From Pseudomonas sp. 102515 (GTDB lineage: Bacteria; Pseudomonadota; Gammaproteobacteria; Pseudomonadales; Pseudomonadaceae), in NCBI RefSeq assembly GCF_031085165.1, contig NZ_JAVHTY010000001.1:558001-622000 (forward strand): 64,000 nucleotides of DNA, read 5' to 3'. The position numbers were made by a program, and so were the translations under genes. The notes beneath the pieces are model-generated. The model had not been told where the DNA came from, did no database searches, and was given only the letters and a program-made list of their open reading frames with translations. Position 1 is the first letter of the stretch. Every line of letters begins with the position of its first letter. This document shows, piece by piece, positions 62,057 to 64,000 of this stretch.

Positions 62057-64000
62057 ATGTCCCTGCCCAAGCACCATCTGGAACTGCTCAGCCCTGCGCG
62101 CGATGTCGGGATCGCGCGGGAGGCCATCCTGCATGGGGCCGATGCCATCTACATTGGCGGGCCGAGCTTCGGGGCGCGGCACAATGCCTGCAACGAGGTC
62201 AGCGAGATCGCCGAGCTGGTGGAGTTCGCCCGTCGCTACCATGCGCGGGTGTTCACCACCCTCAACACCATCCTACATGACGACGAACTGGAGCCAGCGC
62301 GCAAACTGATCCACCAGCTGTACGACGCGGGCGTCGACGCGCTGATCGTGCAGGACCTGGGCGTGCTGGAACTGGACATCCCGCCGATCGAGTTGCATGC
62401 CAGCACCCAGACCGACATCCGCACCCTGGCGCGCGCCAGGTTTCTCGATCAGGCCGGTTTCTCCCAGCTGGTGCTGGCGCGCGAGCTGAATCTGCAGGAG
62501 ATCTCGGCCATCGCCGCCGAGACCGATGCGGCCGTCGAATTCTTCATCCATGGCGCCCTGTGCGTGGCCTTCTCCGGCCAGTGCAACATCTCCCACGCCC
62601 AGACCGGCCGCAGCGCCAACCGTGGCGACTGCTCCCAGGCCTGCCGCCTGCCCTACACCCTGAAGGATGACCAGGGTCGGGTGGTGGCCTTCGAGAAGCA
62701 CCTGCTGTCGATGAAGGACAACAACCAGAGCGCCAACCTGCGCGCCCTGGTCGAGGCCGGCGTGCGCTCCTTCAAGATCGAGGGACGCTACAAGGACATA
62801 GGCTACGTGAAGAACATCACCGCCTACTACCGCCAGCTGCTCGACGAGATCCTCGAGGACCGCACCGACCTGGCGCGCGCCTCCAGCGGCCGCACGGTGC
62901 ATTTCTTCGTGCCCGATCCGGACAAGACCTTCCACCGCGGCAGCACCGACTACTTCGTCACCGACCGCAAGGTGGACATCGGCGCCTTCGACTCGCCGAC
63001 CTTTACCGGTCTGCCGGTGGGCCAGGTGGAAAAGGTCGGCAAGCGCGACTTCATCGCCGTGACCGAGGAGCCGCTGTCCAACGGTGACGGCCTCAACGTG
63101 CTGGTCAAGCGCGAGGTGGTGGGCTTTCGCGCCAACGTCGCCGAACTGAAAGGTGAGTTCGAAGAGGACGGGGCGAAGCGCTATCGCTATCGCGTCGAAC
63201 CCAACGAGATGCCCGAGGGGCTGTTTCGCCTGCGGCCGAATCATCCGCTCTCGCGCAATCTGGACCACAACTGGCAGCAGGCCCTGCTCAAGACCAGCGC
63301 CGAGCGCCGCATCGGCGTGCGCTGGCAGGCCGAGCTGCGCGAGCAGCGACTACGGCTGACCGCCACCAGCGAGGAAGGCGTCAGCGCCACCGTCGCGCTG
63401 GACGGCCCCTTCGGCGTGGCCAACAAGCCGGAGCAGGCGCTGGATGGCCTGCGCGATCTGCTGACCCAGCTGGGCACCACCGAGTATCACGCCCTGGACG
63501 TGACCCTGGATGCCCCCCAGGCCTTTTTCGTACCGAATTCGCACCTCAAGGCACTGCGCCGCGAGGCCATCGAGCAATTGACCGCCGCCCGCGTCGCCGC
63601 CCACCCGCGCGGCTGCCGCAAGGCCGAGACCAGTCCGCCGCCGGTGTACCCCGAGTCGCACCTGTCGTTTCTCTACAACGTCTACAACCAGAAGGCCCGC
63701 GACTTCTACCATCGCCACGGCGTGCAGCTGATCGACGCCGCCTACGAGGCCCACGAAGAGCCTGGCGAGGTGCCGGTGATGATCACCAAGCACTGCCTGC
63801 GCTTCTCCTTCAATCTCTGCCCCAAGCAAGCCAAGGGCGTCACCGGCGTACGCACCAAGGTTGCGCCCATGCAGCTGGTCCACGGTGACGAAGTGCTGAC
63901 CCTGAAGTTCGACTGCAAGCCCTGCGAGATGCACGTGGTGGGCAAGATGAAGGGCCACATCCTCGACCTGCCGCTGCCGGGCAGCCAGGCTGCGGCCAAG
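62057..64000 (+). CDS. rlhA: 23S rRNA 5-hydroxycytidine C2501 synthase RlhA (peptidase U32 family), 3' end outside window
   Basis: 648 codons are visible and the frame is open at the right edge. The start MSLPKHHLELLSPARDVGIA at ATG 62057 and the sequence GADAIYIGGPSFGARHNAC are typical of the U32 family. The cysteine cluster SGQCNISHAQTGRSANRGDC then SQACRLPY is the U32 signature, likely an iron-sulfur site. The length and the C-terminal DUF3656-like region match RlhA (YdcP), which hydroxylates cytidine 2501 of 23S rRNA using prephenate-derived oxygen chemistry. It appears to be a housekeeping gene flanking the catabolic modules. Confidence 0.88.
   Translation, partial: MSLPKHHLELLSPARDVGIAREAILHGADAIYIGGPSFGARHNACNEVSEIAELVEFARRYHARVFTTLNTILHDDELEPARKLIHQLYDAGVDALIVQDLGVLELDIPPIELHASTQTDIRTLARARFLDQAGFSQLVLARELNLQEISAIAAETDAAVEFFIHGALCVAFSGQCNISHAQTGRSANRGDCSQACRLPYTLKDDQGRVVAFEKHLLSMKDNNQSANLRALVEAGVRSFKIEGRYKDIGYVKNITAYYRQLLDEILEDRTDLARASSGRTVHFFVPDPDKTFHRGSTDYFVTDRKVDIGAFDSPTFTGLPVGQVEKVGKRDFIAVTEEPLSNGDGLNVLVKREVVGFRANVAELKGEFEEDGAKRYRYRVEPNEMPEGLFRLRPNHPLSRNLDHNWQQALLKTSAERRIGVRWQAELREQRLRLTATSEEGVSATVALDGPFGVANKPEQALDGLRDLLTQLGTTEYHALDVTLDAPQAFFVPNSHLKALRREAIEQLTAARVAAHPRGCRKAETSPPPVYPESHLSFLYNVYNQKARDFYHRHGVQLIDAAYEAHEEPGEVPVMITKHCLRFSFNLCPKQAKGVTGVRTKVAPMQLVHGDEVLTLKFDCKPCEMHVVGKMKGHILDLPLPGSQAAAK

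Overview
The window is high-GC DNA from a Pseudomonas-type gammaproteobacterium. The main reason is the block at 0.6-11.2 kb: gtsABCD glucose importer, gltS/gltR two-component system, glk, edd and divergent gap, which is the characteristic Entner-Doudoroff glucose locus of Pseudomonas. The species cannot be fixed from the sequence alone. No rRNA, tRNA, CRISPR array, phage or intact insertion sequence was seen.

Layout. (1) 1-11.2 kb: a PfkB-family sugar kinase cut by the left edge, gtsDCBA, gltS-gltR, glk and edd on the minus strand, gap on the plus strand, then a clear terminator. (2) 11.25-22.7 kb: a long inverted repeat, scpB without its usual partners, a GlxA-like AraC regulator, a DUF1272 zinc protein, a REP-like hairpin, bestrophin, a split chromate transporter and a GntP permease in one direction; then a cyclodeaminase-like protein, a DUF2254 membrane protein, an atypical CDF protein, an amidase and an exported NTF2-like protein. 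(3) 22.8-24.7 kb: a TetR/MFS pair with a 24-bp palindromic operator. (4) 24.75-32.5 kb: a complete gamma-glutamylated polyamine pathway (puuA-puuC-puuB-puuD-APC permease) with a divergent LysR regulator. (5) 32.5-33.6 kb: an AT-richer stretch with two tiny unassigned genes. (6) 33.6-38.3 kb: LacI regulator divergent from a Gfo/Idh/MocA dehydrogenase, a TIM-barrel isomerase and a NupG-like transporter, with a perfect LacI-type operator. (7) 38.5-45.5 kb: a ribose-type ABC importer, aldo/keto reductase, zinc dehydrogenase, RhaM-type mutarotase and FCD-GntR regulator, best read as a 6-deoxyhexose (L-fucose-like) module. (8) 46-53.3 kb: crotonase-like enzyme, spermidine/opine-type ABC importer with a fused double permease, an acyl-CoA ligase and an IclR regulator; two matching palindromes tie the set together. 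(9) 53.3-56.1 kb: TetR/epoxide hydrolase pair with its own palindrome, a small membrane protein and a Nudix hydrolase. (10) 56.2-57.7 kb: the C-terminal remnant of dabA (inorganic-carbon uptake) abutting its divergent LysR regulator, whose first codons are lost: the scar of a deletion that removed dabB and most of dabA. (11) 57.7-61.7 kb: a 6PGDH-like dehydrogenase, an RraA-fold aldolase, LysR and an ACS-type MFS transporter. (12) 62.06 kb to the right edge: rlhA, incomplete.

The right two thirds is an array of self-contained nutrient modules, each with transporter, enzymes and a local regulator of a different family (LysR, LacI, GntR, IclR, TetR, LysR). Several sugar genes carry AACAACAA runs next to the ribosome binding site, the kind of site used by Hfq/Crc for catabolite repression. 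The best candidates for undescribed biology are the IclR/CoA-ligase/crotonase import module, the LacI/Gfo-Idh/TIM-barrel module, the RraA-aldolase module and the dabAB deletion scar.
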